From: JBBRVP01 sp038246785
Lineage (GTDB): Bacteria > Actinomycetota > Actinomycetes > Jiangellales > Jiangellaceae
Direction of reading: 5' to 3'
DNA length: 47,156 nucleotides
Assembly: GCA_038246785.1 (NCBI GenBank)
Contig: JBBRVP010000024.1
Location: forward strand, 1-47,156
A model generated the notes under the pieces. That model did no database searches and was not told where the DNA came from. It saw only the letters and a list, made by a program, of their open reading frames with translations. Shown one piece after another: positions 34,401-42,752 of the stretch; the stretch's first letter is position 1, and every line of letters begins with the position of its first letter. Both the position numbers and the translations under genes were made by a program.

Positions 34401-36126
34401 CAACGAGTTGGTCGACGCCCGCCGGGCGGTCCCGCTCCGGGTGGGCGGCGAGGCGCGGTGGGTCGCCATCGAGGACATCGGACGACTGCGTGACGCGCTC
34501 GGTGCCCCGCCTCCGGTGGGGGTCCCAGAGGCGTTCCTCGAGCCGGTGGCCGATCCGCTCGGCGATCTGGTGTCCCGTTACGCACGCACCCACGGGCCCT
34601 TCCGTGCCGCCGACGTCGCCAGCCGGCTGGGGCTCGGTGTCGCCGTGGTCCTCGACGTGCTGCGTCGGCTCTCGTCGCTCGGTCGCGTCGTCGAGGGCGA
34701 GTTCCGCCCCGGCGGCACCGGCAGCGAGTGGTGCGAGGCCGAGGTGCTCCGCAGGCTGCGCCGCCGCTCGCTCGCTGCGCTGCGCCAGGAGGCCGAGCCG
34801 GTCGAGCCGGCCGTGCTGGCCAGCTTCCTCCCGAGCTGGCAGCACGTCGGCGGGGCGCTTCGCGGTGTCGAGGGCCTGCTGCGCGTGGTCGAGCAGCTTG
34901 CCGGTGCCCCGGTGCTGGCCAGCGCCCTGGAGCGCCTCGTTCTGCCGGTCCGCGTGGGCGGCTACACCCCCGCGTGGCTCGACGAGCTGACCTCGTCGGG
35001 CGAGGTGATCTGGGCCGGGCATGGGCCGCTGCCGGGTGGCGACGGCTGGGTGTCGCTGCACGTGGCCGACACCGCGGCAGCGACGCTGCCCGAGCCCGCT
35101 CCGCTGGAGCTCGCAACCTTGCACACGCGCGTGCTCGAGGTCCTCGACCGGGGTGGGGCCTTCTTCTTCCGCCAGCTGTCCGACGCCCTGGGGGCCGGTG
35201 ACGCCGCTGCCGATCGTGAGCTGGTCGAGGCGCTGTGGGACCTGGCCTGGGCGGGCCTGGTCGGCAACGACACGCTGGCCCCGCTGCGGGCACGGGTATC
35301 CGGCGGTCGGGGTGGGCCCGCCGGTGGTGGTCGGCGAGGGACGTTGCCCGGGCGGTCGCGTTACGCCACTCGGCGCCGGCCGTCGATGCCGTCGCGGACC
35401 GGCCCGCCGGCGGCGGCCGGCCGGTGGGCCCGGCTGCCGGAGCGCGACCCGGACCCCACGAGGCGCGCGCACGGCCTCGCGGAGTCACTGCTCGACCGGC
35501 ACGGTGTGCTCACCCGCGGAGCGGTGACCGCCGAGCGCGTCCCCGGCGGGTTCGCGGCGGCCTACCGCGTGCTATCCAGTCTGGAGGAGGTCGGACGCGT
35601 CCGCCGCGGCTACTTCGTCGCCGGTCTGGGAGCAGCGCAGTTCGCCGTCCCGGGGGCGGTCGACCGGCTGCGCGCCCCGGTGGCGGGGATGTCGACGGAC
35701 CCCCCGCGGCAGCAACAACCGGCGCCACGCGGGCGCCCAGCGGCGAGCGAGCCGGCCGCCCGCACCGTCGTGCTCGCCGCCACCGACCCGGCCAACGCCT
35801 ACGGCGCGGCACTGCCGTGGCCGCAGAGCGCAGCCGGCGGAAGCCACCGCGCCGGACGCAAGGCCGGGGCCGTCGTCGTCCTGGTCGAGGGCGAGCTCGT
35901 GCTCTACGTCGAACGCGGCGGCAGGACTCTGCTCTCGTTCGGCGACGACCCGCAGAGACTCCGCCCGGCGGCCGACGCGCTGGCGCTGGCGGTCCGCGAG
36001 GGAGCGCTCGGGCGGCTCACCGTTGAACGCGCCGACGGCGCCTCGGTGCTGGGAAGCGCCCTGGCCGACGTGCTCGCCGAGGCCGGCTTCGCGGCGACAC
36101 CCCGCGGACTCCGGCTGCGGGCATAG
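31489..36126 (+). CDS. lhr: large helicase-related protein Lhr
   Basis: A large SF2 ATP-dependent 3'-5' DNA helicase linked to repair. The 1545-residue length is normal for full-length actinobacterial Lhr. Motifs: Walker A APTGSGKT (44-51), TTPESL (142-147), DEIH (168-171), LSATVRP, and GRAGHQVGAASRG in the second RecA-like domain. The rest is the winged-helix Lhr core and C-terminal extension. A Gly/Arg/Pro-rich linker (about residues 1290-1330) separates the last module. GTG 31489 is chosen because upstream residues lack family character; GGGGA lies about ten bases upstream. Lhr and Nei genes are neighbours in Mycobacterium too. Confidence 0.95.
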   Translation: MSEALDAFSPATRAWFSGAFAAPTPAQVGAWRAVSAGRSTLVVAPTGSGKTLAAFLWALDRLAAEPPPDDPLRRCRVLYVSPLKALAVDVERNLRAPLSGIRQAARRLGLEEPEVAVSLRSGDTPPEERRRFVRHPGDVLITTPESLFLLLTSAARESLRGVRTVIVDEIHAVAGTKRGAHLALSLERLDALLDTPAQRIGLSATVRPVDEVGLFLGGPHPVEVVAPEAGKQLTLEVVVPVEDMAAIGEDTGEVEGSAAGGSRRTSLWPHVEERVVDLVESHRSTIVFANSRRLAERLTARLNEIAARRTGVELGAPGEQVPAGLMAQAGSTSGAPPGGEIARAHHGSVSKEQRGLIEEALKSGRLPAVVATSSLELGVDMGAVDLVVQVESPPSVASGLQRVGRAGHQVGAASRGVVFPKHRGDLLQTAVVVERMRDGLIEALSVPRNPLDVLAQQVVAMVSADTWDVDDLLALVRRAYPFRTLPQSAYNAVLDMLSGRYPSDEFAELRPRLVWDRIAGTVTGRPGAQRLAVTSGGTIPDRGLFGVYLVGSDRGARVGELDEEMVYESRVGDVFALGATSWRIEDITHDRVLVSPAPGQPGKLPFWHGDSLGRPAELGAALGAFVRGLTAAPADTARARLSATGLDEWAAGNLVDYLQDQRAATGHLPDDRTVLVERFRDELGDWRLVVHSPYGAPVHAPWALAVGARLRERYGVDVQAAHSDDGMVFRIPDTWSALSGSPDADAGSEAPGADLVVLDADEIEDVVTAEVGGSALFAARFRECAARALLLPRRDPRRRTPLWQQRQRSAQLLSVAARYGSFPVVLETLRECLQDVYDLPALVALMRSVAARTVRVVEVETQEPSPFARSLLFGYVAAFMYEGDAPLAERRAQALALDSTVLAELLGRAELRELLDATVLERIEQELQRLAGDRAARDLEGVADLLRVLGPLTTSEVAARSTQPSAVGGWLNELVDARRAVPLRVGGEARWVAIEDIGRLRDALGAPPPVGVPEAFLEPVADPLGDLVSRYARTHGPFRAADVASRLGLGVAVVLDVLRRLSSLGRVVEGEFRPGGTGSEWCEAEVLRRLRRRSLAALRQEAEPVEPAVLASFLPSWQHVGGALRGVEGLLRVVEQLAGAPVLASALERLVLPVRVGGYTPAWLDELTSSGEVIWAGHGPLPGGDGWVSLHVADTAAATLPEPAPLELATLHTRVLEVLDRGGAFFFRQLSDALGAGDAAADRELVEALWDLAWAGLVGNDTLAPLRARVSGGRGGPAGGGRRGTLPGRSRYATRRRPSMPSRTGPPAAAGRWARLPERDPDPTRRAHGLAESLLDRHGVLTRGAVTAERVPGGFAAAYRVLSSLEEVGRVRRGYFVAGLGAAQFAVPGAVDRLRAPVAGMSTDPPRQQQPAPRGRPAASEPAARTVVLAATDPANAYGAALPWPQSAAGGSHRAGRKAGAVVVLVEGELVLYVERGGRTLLSFGDDPQRLRPAADALALAVREGALGRLTVERADGASVLGSALADVLAEAGFAATPRGLRLRA

Positions 36127-36155
36127 CCGCCACGCGGACGACACCACCGGACGAA

Positions 36156-36722
36156 TCAGTCCCCATCCTCGCGGCCCCCCCGCCCCCGATCGCCACCCTC
36201 GGCGCGGTAGCGGCGGTCGACGTAGAGCAGGGGAGCGCGGTCGGGCACGACCTCGACACCGACGGCGCGCCCCACGACGATGAGGTGGTCGCCGCCCTCG
36301 TACTCGGCGTAGCGGACGCACTCGACCAGGCTCACGCCTCCGGTGAGCACCACGGCGCCCCCGATGCCGCGCCGGTGCGGCCAGCGGCCGAAGTCGTCCC
36401 GGCTGCCCGGATGCCGGTGGCGGGCGGCATAGCGCGCCAATCCCACCTGGTCCTCAGCCAGCATGCTCACCGCCCACCCGTCGCTGACCGCCAAGGCGTC
36501 GGCGATGAAGCGGTCGCACCGGACGCACACCAGGACCAGTGGCGGATCCAGGGACACGGCGGCGAACGAGGTGACCGTCACCCCCACGTCGCGGCCCACT
36601 GCGTCGCACGTGGTGAGAACCGACACACCGGACGCGAGCCGGGCCATTGCGTCGCGGAAATCGGCGTCGCCGGCGCTCGGCGGATCCTGCAGCGGCCCCG
36701 TGTGGTCCGCCGGTCCGCTCAC
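36156..36722 (-). CDS. flavin reductase-like (FMN-binding split-barrel) protein
   Basis: A 188-residue protein with the HpaC/RutF-type fold: ARLASGVSVLTTCDAVGRDVGVTVTSFAAVSLDPPLVLVCV is the standard N-terminal flavin-binding region, and later segments include NMLAEDQ-like SMLAEDQVGLARYAA and GGDHLIVVGRAVGVEV. Such proteins supply reduced flavin to a partner monooxygenase; no partner gene is adjacent, so the role is open. Start GTG 36722 follows GGAGG by ten bases. The C-terminus is a Gly/Arg/Asp-rich tail. It is divergent from the Nei gene. Confidence 0.88.
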   Translation of the reverse strand: MSGPADHTGPLQDPPSAGDADFRDAMARLASGVSVLTTCDAVGRDVGVTVTSFAAVSLDPPLVLVCVRCDRFIADALAVSDGWAVSMLAEDQVGLARYAARHRHPGSRDDFGRWPHRRGIGGAVVLTGGVSLVECVRYAEYEGGDHLIVVGRAVGVEVVPDRAPLLYVDRRYRAEGGDRGRGGREDGD

Positions 36723-36839
36723 AGGTTCGGTTCCTCCACTCGGCTTCTGCGGTACGCCTCCCCACGGGTGCGCCTTCCCATGGAGCGCGTTCCAGGATGC
36801 GCCCTCGACGGTGCGCACGTCCCCGGGCAGGATGCCTGG

Positions 36840-37646
36840 GTGCCCGAGGGAGACACGGTATGGCTGGCCGGCCGGCGGATGCACAGTGCCCTGGCCGGCG
36901 CCGAGCTGCTCCGCAGCGACTTCCGGGTCCCTCGCTACGCCACGGTCGACCTGTCCGGCCGCCGGGTGAGTGAGGTGGTCAGCGCAGGCAAGCACCTGCT
37001 GATCCGCATCGACGACGACCTGACGCTGCACACGCACTTTCGGATGGACGGCTCGTGGCACCTGTACCGGCCGGGCCGCCCCTGGCACGGCGGACCCGAC
37101 TTCTCCGTGCGGGCGGTTCTCCAGACGGCCGGGTGGGACGCGGTCGGCTACCGGCTTCCCGTCATCGACCTCGTCGAACGTGCCGAGGAGCCCCGTCTGG
37201 TCGGCCATCTCGGCCCGGACCTGCTGGCCGAGGACTGGGACCCGGCCGAGGCGGTACGCCGGTTGGCCGCCGACCCCGGTCGAGAGCTGGGCCCGGCCCT
37301 GCTCGATCAAAGAAACCTCGCCGGCATCGGGAACCTCTACAAGACCGAGGTGTGCTTCCTCGCCGGTCACACGCCGTGGACCCCGGTGGGCGAGGTCGAC
37401 CTTCACCGGGTGGTCGGGCTGGCGCACCGGTTGCTGGTGAGCAACCGCGACCGGCCGGAACAGGTCACCACGGGGGACCGGCGGCCACACCGGCAGCACT
37501 GGGTCTTCGAGCGCCGGACCTGCGCACGCTGTGGATCGCAGATCCATATCGCCGATCAGGGAGATCCGCCGTATTCGCGCATCTGCTCGTGGTGCCCGCG
37601 CTGCCAGCGCGGGCCGGCGGGCTCGGACTTCCCGGACCGCCCGTGA
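36840..37646 (+). CDS. Fpg/Nei-family DNA glycosylase (Nei2-like endonuclease VIII)
   Basis: Removes oxidised bases and cuts abasic sites. The GTG start at 36840 is dictated by the active site: after Met removal the N-terminus is Pro-Glu (PEGDT), the catalytic pair. Lys51 (SAGKHLL) is the conserved beta-hairpin lysine. The helix-two-turn-helix is LLDQRNLAGIGNLYKTE. The C-terminal zinc finger has CARC and CSWC/CPRC around Ile-His-rich sequence. Total 268 residues. It lies close to lhr, a grouping also seen in Mycobacterium. Confidence 0.93.
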   Translation: MPEGDTVWLAGRRMHSALAGAELLRSDFRVPRYATVDLSGRRVSEVVSAGKHLLIRIDDDLTLHTHFRMDGSWHLYRPGRPWHGGPDFSVRAVLQTAGWDAVGYRLPVIDLVERAEEPRLVGHLGPDLLAEDWDPAEAVRRLAADPGRELGPALLDQRNLAGIGNLYKTEVCFLAGHTPWTPVGEVDLHRVVGLAHRLLVSNRDRPEQVTTGDRRPHRQHWVFERRTCARCGSQIHIADQGDPPYSRICSWCPRCQRGPAGSDFPDRP

Positions 37647-37656
37647 TGGGGTGGGC

Positions 37657-38481
37657 TCAGGGGGAAGGTGGCTCGTAGCGTCCGTCGATCGCAGTCCAGC
37701 CTCCGTCGACGAACAGCTGGCTTCCGGTCACGAACGAGGCCGCGTCGGAGGCCAGGTAGACCACCGCGCCGGCCAGCTCGTCGGCACGGGCCCAGCGCCC
37801 CAGGGCGCTCTTGGCCGCGTAGGCGTCCGCCCACTCCGGCACTGCGCGGATCTGCGCGGTCAGTGGCGTTTCCACGATCCCCGGCGCGATGGCGTTCACG
37901 CGCACGCCGGAGGGGCCCAGCTCGGCGGCCGCCGTCCGCAACAATTGCACCAGGCCGGCCTTCGTCGCGGCGTACACACCTTGGCCGGGCTCCACCGCAA
38001 CCGCGCGGATCGAGCTGAAGCCGATGATGCTCCCGCGGCCGCGCCGGGCCATCCCGGCACCGAATGCCCGCACCAGGTCGAACGAGGCGCGCAGGTTCAG
38101 CGACACAACTCGGTCGAACTCCGCGGCGGTGTAGTCCAGCAGCCGCTTGCGGACGTTGGTGGCCGTGGTGAAGACCAGGACGTCGACGTCGCCGATCTCC
38201 TGCACGGCGTGCGAGATCGCCGGCGGGTCCAGGACGTCCAGCCGGTACGCCGCAAGGCCGGCCGCCATCGCGGCGGTGGCCTCCGCGCTGGGCAGGTCAC
38301 GGTCGGCACACACCACCTCGGCGCCGTGGGCGGCCAGCGCGATGGCGCTCTCCCGTCCGATCCCGCTGCCTCCTCCGACCACGACGGCAAGCCGGCCGTC
38401 GAGCCGGAACAGCCGCGTGTAGTCCCGCGACCCGCCCCGTCGGCGGGCCGACGCGGTGGCGCCGGCAGCGCTCTCACTCAT
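37657..38481 (-). CDS. short-chain dehydrogenase/reductase (SDR)
   Basis: NAD(P)-dependent alcohol/ketone oxidoreductase, 274 residues. Cofactor motif GGGSGIG (36-42), catalytic Asn129, Ser156/157, Tyr170 and Lys174 (YAATK), and the C-terminal DAASFVTGSQLFVDGGW are present. The usual NNAG motif after beta-4 is replaced by TTATN (105-109). Asp60 after beta-2 (CADRD) suggests NAD rather than NADP. ATG 38481 overlaps the ALDH stop by four bases (ATGA) and has GGGGAGG upstream. It is the last gene of the importer operon, and presumably makes the aldehyde that the ALDH oxidises, or the reverse. Confidence 0.93.
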   Translation of the reverse strand: MSESAAGATASARRRGGSRDYTRLFRLDGRLAVVVGGGSGIGRESAIALAAHGAEVVCADRDLPSAEATAAMAAGLAAYRLDVLDPPAISHAVQEIGDVDVLVFTTATNVRKRLLDYTAAEFDRVVSLNLRASFDLVRAFGAGMARRGRGSIIGFSSIRAVAVEPGQGVYAATKAGLVQLLRTAAAELGPSGVRVNAIAPGIVETPLTAQIRAVPEWADAYAAKSALGRWARADELAGAVVYLASDAASFVTGSQLFVDGGWTAIDGRYEPPSP

Positions 38482-39965
38482 CCGGCGTCCCTCCCCGTCG
38501 CCGGCCTCGTCGCCGGCCGGATGACGGCCATCCGCGTCACGGTCAGCTCCTCGATCGCGAACCGCGGGCCCTCTCGGCCCGCCCCGGAGTCCTTGACCCC
38601 GCCGTACGGCATGACGTCGGAGCGGAACCCGGGCACCTCGTTGACCACCACGCCGCCAGCCTCGATCCGCTCGATCGCCGCGAAGGCGGTCTCCAACGAG
38701 GAGGTGTAGACACTCGCGTGCAGGCCGTAGCGGGAGGCGTTGACCACGTCGAACGCCGCGCCGACGTCGGGTACCGACTGCACGGCCACCACCGGCCCGA
38801 AGACCTCCTCGTCCCAGACCGCCGTCCGAGCCGGCACGTCGAGCAGCACCGTGGGCTCGAGCACGCCATCGACGACCTCGCCGCCGCAGACCTGCCGCGC
38901 CCCGGCGTGGACCGCCTCTGCGATCCACTCGCGCACCCGGCGCGTCGACCGCGCGTCGATGAGCGCGGACACCCGCGTCGCCGGATCGCGCGGGTCCCCG
39001 GCGACGACCTGGCACATCCGGACGGAGAGCCGGGCCAGGAAGTCCTCGCGGACCGGCTCCACCACGACCACCCGCTGAACGCTGATGCACGCCTGCCCGG
39101 ACGCGTAGTAGCCGCCACGCACGACCGCGTCGGCCGCCGCGTCGAGATCCGCATCGCCCGCGACCACGAGCGCGGAGTTCGATCCCAGCTCGAGCAGCAC
39201 TTTCGTCGGAGCCGCGTCCCGGGCGATCTGGTGCCCGACCGCCGCCGAGCCGGTGAAGGACACCGCCCCGATCCGCCGGTCCGTCGTGAGCGCGGCGCCC
39301 ACCTCCGGCCCCCCGGTGACCAGCTGTACCGCGGCCGCCGGACCGCCGGCTGCGACCAGCGCCTCCCGCACCAGGTGCACCAGCCACAGCGTCGCCAGGG
39401 GCGTCTGCGGTGCCGGCTTGGCGATCACCGGGCACCCCGCTGCGAGTGCGGGCGCGATCTTGTGCGCGGCCAGCAGCAACGGGTAGTTGAAGCCCGCGAT
39501 CGCCACGACGACGCCGATCGGCCTGCGCACCCAGAAGCCGAGCAGCCCCTCACCGCTCGCCAGCAGGTCCAACGGCACCGTCTCACCATGCAGCCGGGCC
39601 ACCTCTTCGGCCGCCGTCTGCATCGTCAGCAGTGACCGCGTGACCTCGACCCGGCAGTCGACCAGAGGCTTCCCTGTCTCCAGCACGAGCAGCCGCTCGA
39701 CGTCGCCTCGCCTGTCATCGATCGCGTTGTGCGCTGCCAACAGCGCGGCTCGACGCACGTGGGAGGGAAGCCGTCCGACCTCCTCCCGCACCCCAAGCGC
39801 CGCCGCAACGGCATGCTCGGCGAGCGGCCGGTCACCGCGCGGGGCACGCGCGACCAACGATCCGTCGTAGGGGAACCGCACGTCGTCGTACGCCGGGGCA
39901 GTCACCCAGCCCCCGCCCACCGGAAGGCCCTCGGGGAACTCGGGTCGGAACAGAGGCGCAGTCAC
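38478..39965 (-). CDS. aldehyde dehydrogenase (ALDH superfamily)
   Basis: Oxidises an aldehyde to a carboxylate with NAD(P). The 495-residue enzyme has Asn160 (GFNYPLLL), the FTGS motif (237-240), general base Glu259 (LELGSNS) and nucleophile Cys293 (GQACISVQR). The pattern FNYPLLLAAHKIAPALAAG resembles lactaldehyde, phosphonoacetaldehyde and sulfoacetaldehyde dehydrogenase relatives rather than betaine-aldehyde enzymes, but the substrate cannot be set. GTG 39965 overlaps the preceding ATPase gene stop (GTGA). It belongs to the importer operon. Confidence 0.93.
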   Translation of the reverse strand: MTAPLFRPEFPEGLPVGGGWVTAPAYDDVRFPYDGSLVARAPRGDRPLAEHAVAAALGVREEVGRLPSHVRRAALLAAHNAIDDRRGDVERLLVLETGKPLVDCRVEVTRSLLTMQTAAEEVARLHGETVPLDLLASGEGLLGFWVRRPIGVVVAIAGFNYPLLLAAHKIAPALAAGCPVIAKPAPQTPLATLWLVHLVREALVAAGGPAAAVQLVTGGPEVGAALTTDRRIGAVSFTGSAAVGHQIARDAAPTKVLLELGSNSALVVAGDADLDAAADAVVRGGYYASGQACISVQRVVVVEPVREDFLARLSVRMCQVVAGDPRDPATRVSALIDARSTRRVREWIAEAVHAGARQVCGGEVVDGVLEPTVLLDVPARTAVWDEEVFGPVVAVQSVPDVGAAFDVVNASRYGLHASVYTSSLETAFAAIERIEAGGVVVNEVPGFRSDVMPYGGVKDSGAGREGPRFAIEELTVTRMAVIRPATRPATGRDAG

Positions 39966-40843
39966 CGGGATCCCTCGCTCTGAACGTGGTCGGCACCGGC
40001 CGCCGCCAGCTCGGCGGCCGCCAGGTCGGTCGTCGTCACACCGGCCAGTGCCCGTCGCAGGCTCGGCACCGACGCGATCAGCCGCTTGGTGTAAGGATGC
40101 TGCGGGTCGGCGTAGATCTGCGACGTCATGCCCAGCTCGACGATCTGGCCGTCGTTCATCACCGCCACCCGATCGCAGACGTGCCTGACGACAGACAGGT
40201 CATGGGAGACGAAGACGAGCGTCAGGGACAGCTCGTCGACGAGGTCGGTGATGAGGTTGAGCACTTGCGCACGCACCGAGACATCGAGCGCACTCACCGG
40301 CTCGTCCGCGACGAGGATGTCCGGCCGCGGTGCCAGGGCCCGGGCGATGGAGATGCGCTGACGCTGGCCGCCGGAGAACTGGTGGGGGTAGCGCTCGGCC
40401 ACCTCGGCCCGCAGCCCGACCTCCCCGAGCACCTCGAGCACCCGCTGCGCCCGGCCCGCCTGGCCCTGGGCGACGAGCGGTTCGGCCACGATGTCGCGCA
40501 CCCTCATCCGGGGGTCCAGCGAGCTCATCGGATCCTGCAGGACGAGTTGCAGCCGCCGGCGCAGCCAGCGCAGCCCTCGCTCGGATCGACCAGCGAGGTC
40601 GGTGCCCTCGATGGTCACGCTGCCGCTGGTCGGTCGCTCGAGGCCGGAGAGGATGCGCAGCAGCGTCGACTTGCCGCATCCGGACTCCCCCACGATCCCG
40701 AACCGTTCGCCGGGGGCCACGTCGAAGCTCACGCCGCGAAGGGCCTGGACCAGCGGCCCTGGCCGCGTCAAGGACGTACGGGGGCGCCGGTAATCCCGGG
40801 TAACCTCCCGCACCCGAATAGCAGCGGTCGGCGCCTGTGTCAT
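39962..40843 (-). CDS. peptide/opine-type ABC importer ATPase (DppF/OppF-like)
   Basis: A 293-residue ATPase: Walker A GESGCGKST (52-60), Q-loop LQDPMSSLDP, signature FSGGQRQR, Walker B ILVADEPVSALD. It is the second ATPase of the importer. Start ATG 40843 overlaps the preceding ATPase stop (ATGA). The C-terminal oligopeptide-type extension is short, without the Cys cluster found in its partner. The last residues overlap the ALDH start. Confidence 0.93.
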   Translation of the reverse strand: MTQAPTAAIRVREVTRDYRRPRTSLTRPGPLVQALRGVSFDVAPGERFGIVGESGCGKSTLLRILSGLERPTSGSVTIEGTDLAGRSERGLRWLRRRLQLVLQDPMSSLDPRMRVRDIVAEPLVAQGQAGRAQRVLEVLGEVGLRAEVAERYPHQFSGGQRQRISIARALAPRPDILVADEPVSALDVSVRAQVLNLITDLVDELSLTLVFVSHDLSVVRHVCDRVAVMNDGQIVELGMTSQIYADPQHPYTKRLIASVPSLRRALAGVTTTDLAAAELAAAGADHVQSEGSR

Positions 40844-41871
40844 GCGGCGTCCTGCGGGCCCGCACCGAGTGGCGCGGGGTGGAAGCAGGCGAAGCCCACC
40901 GCGCGGGAGGGGCCCGACCACTGCGGGACGCTCGCGCACTCCGCCGTCGCGTGTGGGCATCGGTTGCGGAAGACGCAGCCCGCGGGGAAGCGGCCGGCGG
41001 ACGGCACCGACCCGGCGATGGTCGCGAGTCGCCCTCGATGGTCGACGGCATCCAGGTCGGACGCGGCGAGCAGTCCCTCGGTGTACCGGTGGCGCGGCCG
41101 GGTGAAGACGTCCTGCACGGACCCGGCCTCGACGACCCGGCCGCCGTACATGACGAGCACTCGCTCGCAGGTCGTCGCCACCACGGCGAGGTCGTGGGTG
41201 ATGAACAACAGCGCGGCGTCGCGGGCCTGCACGCCGCGCACGACGAGATCGAGCAAGAGGGCCTGGACGGTCACATCGAGCGCGGTCGTCGGTTCGTCAC
41301 AGACCAGCAGAGCCGGGTCGTTTGCCAGGGCGATCGCCACGACGACCCGCTGCCGCTGGCCGCCGGAGAGCTGATGCGGGTACGCCCGGGCCGCGTCGGC
41401 GGGATCCGGCAGGCGCACCTGGGCGAGCAGCTCCACCGCGGCCCGGGCGGCGCTGCGCCGGTCAGGGCGGGTGCGGTGGACGAGCATCGCCTCGGCGACC
41501 TGGTCGCCCACCCGCATGGTGGGATTCAGGGCCGTCATCGGCTCCTGGAAGACCATGGCGATGTCACGCCCCCGGACCCGCGAGAGCCCTCGCTCGTCGG
41601 CGCCGACCAGGTCGAAGCCGACGCCGGCGAGGCGCACCGAGCCGGAAGCGCGCAGGCCCTCGGGGAGCAACCCCATGATCGCGAAGGCGGTGAGCGACTT
41701 GCCCGAGCCGGACTCCCCGATCAGGCCGACCCGCTCGCCCTCGCCGATTCTCAGGTCGACGTCGTGCACGAGTGCGAGCTCGCGGACCTGGACACCGAGT
41801 CCGCGCACGTCGAGGACCGGCGCGGTCTGCGCGAGGGCGACTCCACCCTCGACGCCGAGCGGGGTCGTCAC
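40840..41871 (-). CDS. peptide/opine-type ABC importer ATPase (DppD/OppD-like)
   Basis: A 343-residue ATPase: Walker A GESGSGKSL (52-60), Q-loop FQEPMTALNP, signature LSGGQRQR, Walker B LLVCDEPTTALD. The C-terminal domain carries the Cys cluster CVFRNRCPHATAECAS typical of DppD/OppD, known to bind an iron-sulfur cluster in relatives. GTG 41871 has GGAGG nine bases upstream and overlaps the permease stop (GTGA). Confidence 0.94.
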   Translation of the reverse strand: MTTPLGVEGGVALAQTAPVLDVRGLGVQVRELALVHDVDLRIGEGERVGLIGESGSGKSLTAFAIMGLLPEGLRASGSVRLAGVGFDLVGADERGLSRVRGRDIAMVFQEPMTALNPTMRVGDQVAEAMLVHRTRPDRRSAARAAVELLAQVRLPDPADAARAYPHQLSGGQRQRVVVAIALANDPALLVCDEPTTALDVTVQALLLDLVVRGVQARDAALLFITHDLAVVATTCERVLVMYGGRVVEAGSVQDVFTRPRHRYTEGLLAASDLDAVDHRGRLATIAGSVPSAGRFPAGCVFRNRCPHATAECASVPQWSGPSRAVGFACFHPAPLGAGPQDAA

Positions 41872-42752
41872 CGGCGGTCCTCCAGCTTGGGGTCGAGGTA
41901 GTCGCGCAGGCCGTCGCCGAGCAGGTTGAACCCCAACACCGCGACCGCGATCGCGACGGCAGGAACGATCGCCAGCCGCGGCGCCGACCAGAGCAGCTCC
42001 TGGCTCTCCTGCAGCATCCGGCCCCACGAGGGCGTCGGCGGCGGGGTGCCGTACCCGAGGAAGGACAGGGCGGCTTCGGCGAGCACCGCGATGGCGAAGG
42101 ACACCGAGGCCTGCACGATCACCAGGCTGCTGACGTTGGGCAGCACGTGATGCACCGCGATCGCGAACGGTCCTCGCCCGGCGGCGCGGGCAGCCATGAC
42201 GTACTCGGTGTCCATCACCTGTAGGGCGCCGCTGCGGATGAGTCGGGCGAAGCTGGGGATGCTGGCGACGCCGATGGCGATCATCGCCACCAGCGTGCTG
42301 CCGCCGTAGACGGCACTGAACATGATCGCCAGCAGCAGCGCCGGAAAGGCGAGGACGAGGTCGTTGCCGCGCATGAGCGGTTCTCCGAACCAGCGCGGCG
42401 CCATCGCGGCAAGGATCCCGAGGGGCACGCCGATCACCGCGGCCACACCGACCGCCACGACGCCGACGAACAGCGTCGTCCGCGACCCCATGAGGATCTG
42501 GCTGAAGACGTCTCGGCCGAACTTGTCGGTCCCGAGCCAGTAGTCCCCGCCCGGCGGGAGCAGCCGTTTGCTGGCGTCGACGAGCGTGGGGTCATGCGGC
42601 ATCCACACGAAGGACAGCAAGGCGATCGCGATGACCGCGCCGACGATGACGGCGCCGACGACGAGGCTGGGATTGACGGCACGGCGGGCACCCCGCCCGA
42701 CCGGGACCTCCGACGTCGGCGGCTGGTACCCCGGGGACTCCGGCCGGCTCAC
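41868..42752 (-). CDS. peptide/opine-type ABC importer permease (DppC-like)
   Basis: A 294-residue membrane protein. An N-terminal cytoplasmic tail (1-27) leads to the first membrane segment (LVVGAVIVGAVIAIALLSFVW), the periplasmic DYWLGTDKFGRDVFSQIL loop and further segments, with coupling loop EYVMAARAAGRGPFAIAVHHVLPN. GTG 42752 overlaps the DppB-like gene stop (GTGA). Confidence 0.93.
   Translation of the reverse strand: MSRPESPGYQPPTSEVPVGRGARRAVNPSLVVGAVIVGAVIAIALLSFVWMPHDPTLVDASKRLLPPGGDYWLGTDKFGRDVFSQILMGSRTTLFVGVVAVGVAAVIGVPLGILAAMAPRWFGEPLMRGNDLVLAFPALLLAIMFSAVYGGSTLVAMIAIGVASIPSFARLIRSGALQVMDTEYVMAARAAGRGPFAIAVHHVLPNVSSLVIVQASVSFAIAVLAEAALSFLGYGTPPPTPSWGRMLQESQELLWSAPRLAIVPAVAIAVAVLGFNLLGDGLRDYLDPKLEDRR

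Noticed and set aside
37001..37547. N-terminal part of the long minus-strand frame ending at 36156
   Set aside because: It is antisense to the Nei gene; the flavin reductase begins at GTG 36722 with a ribosome site.
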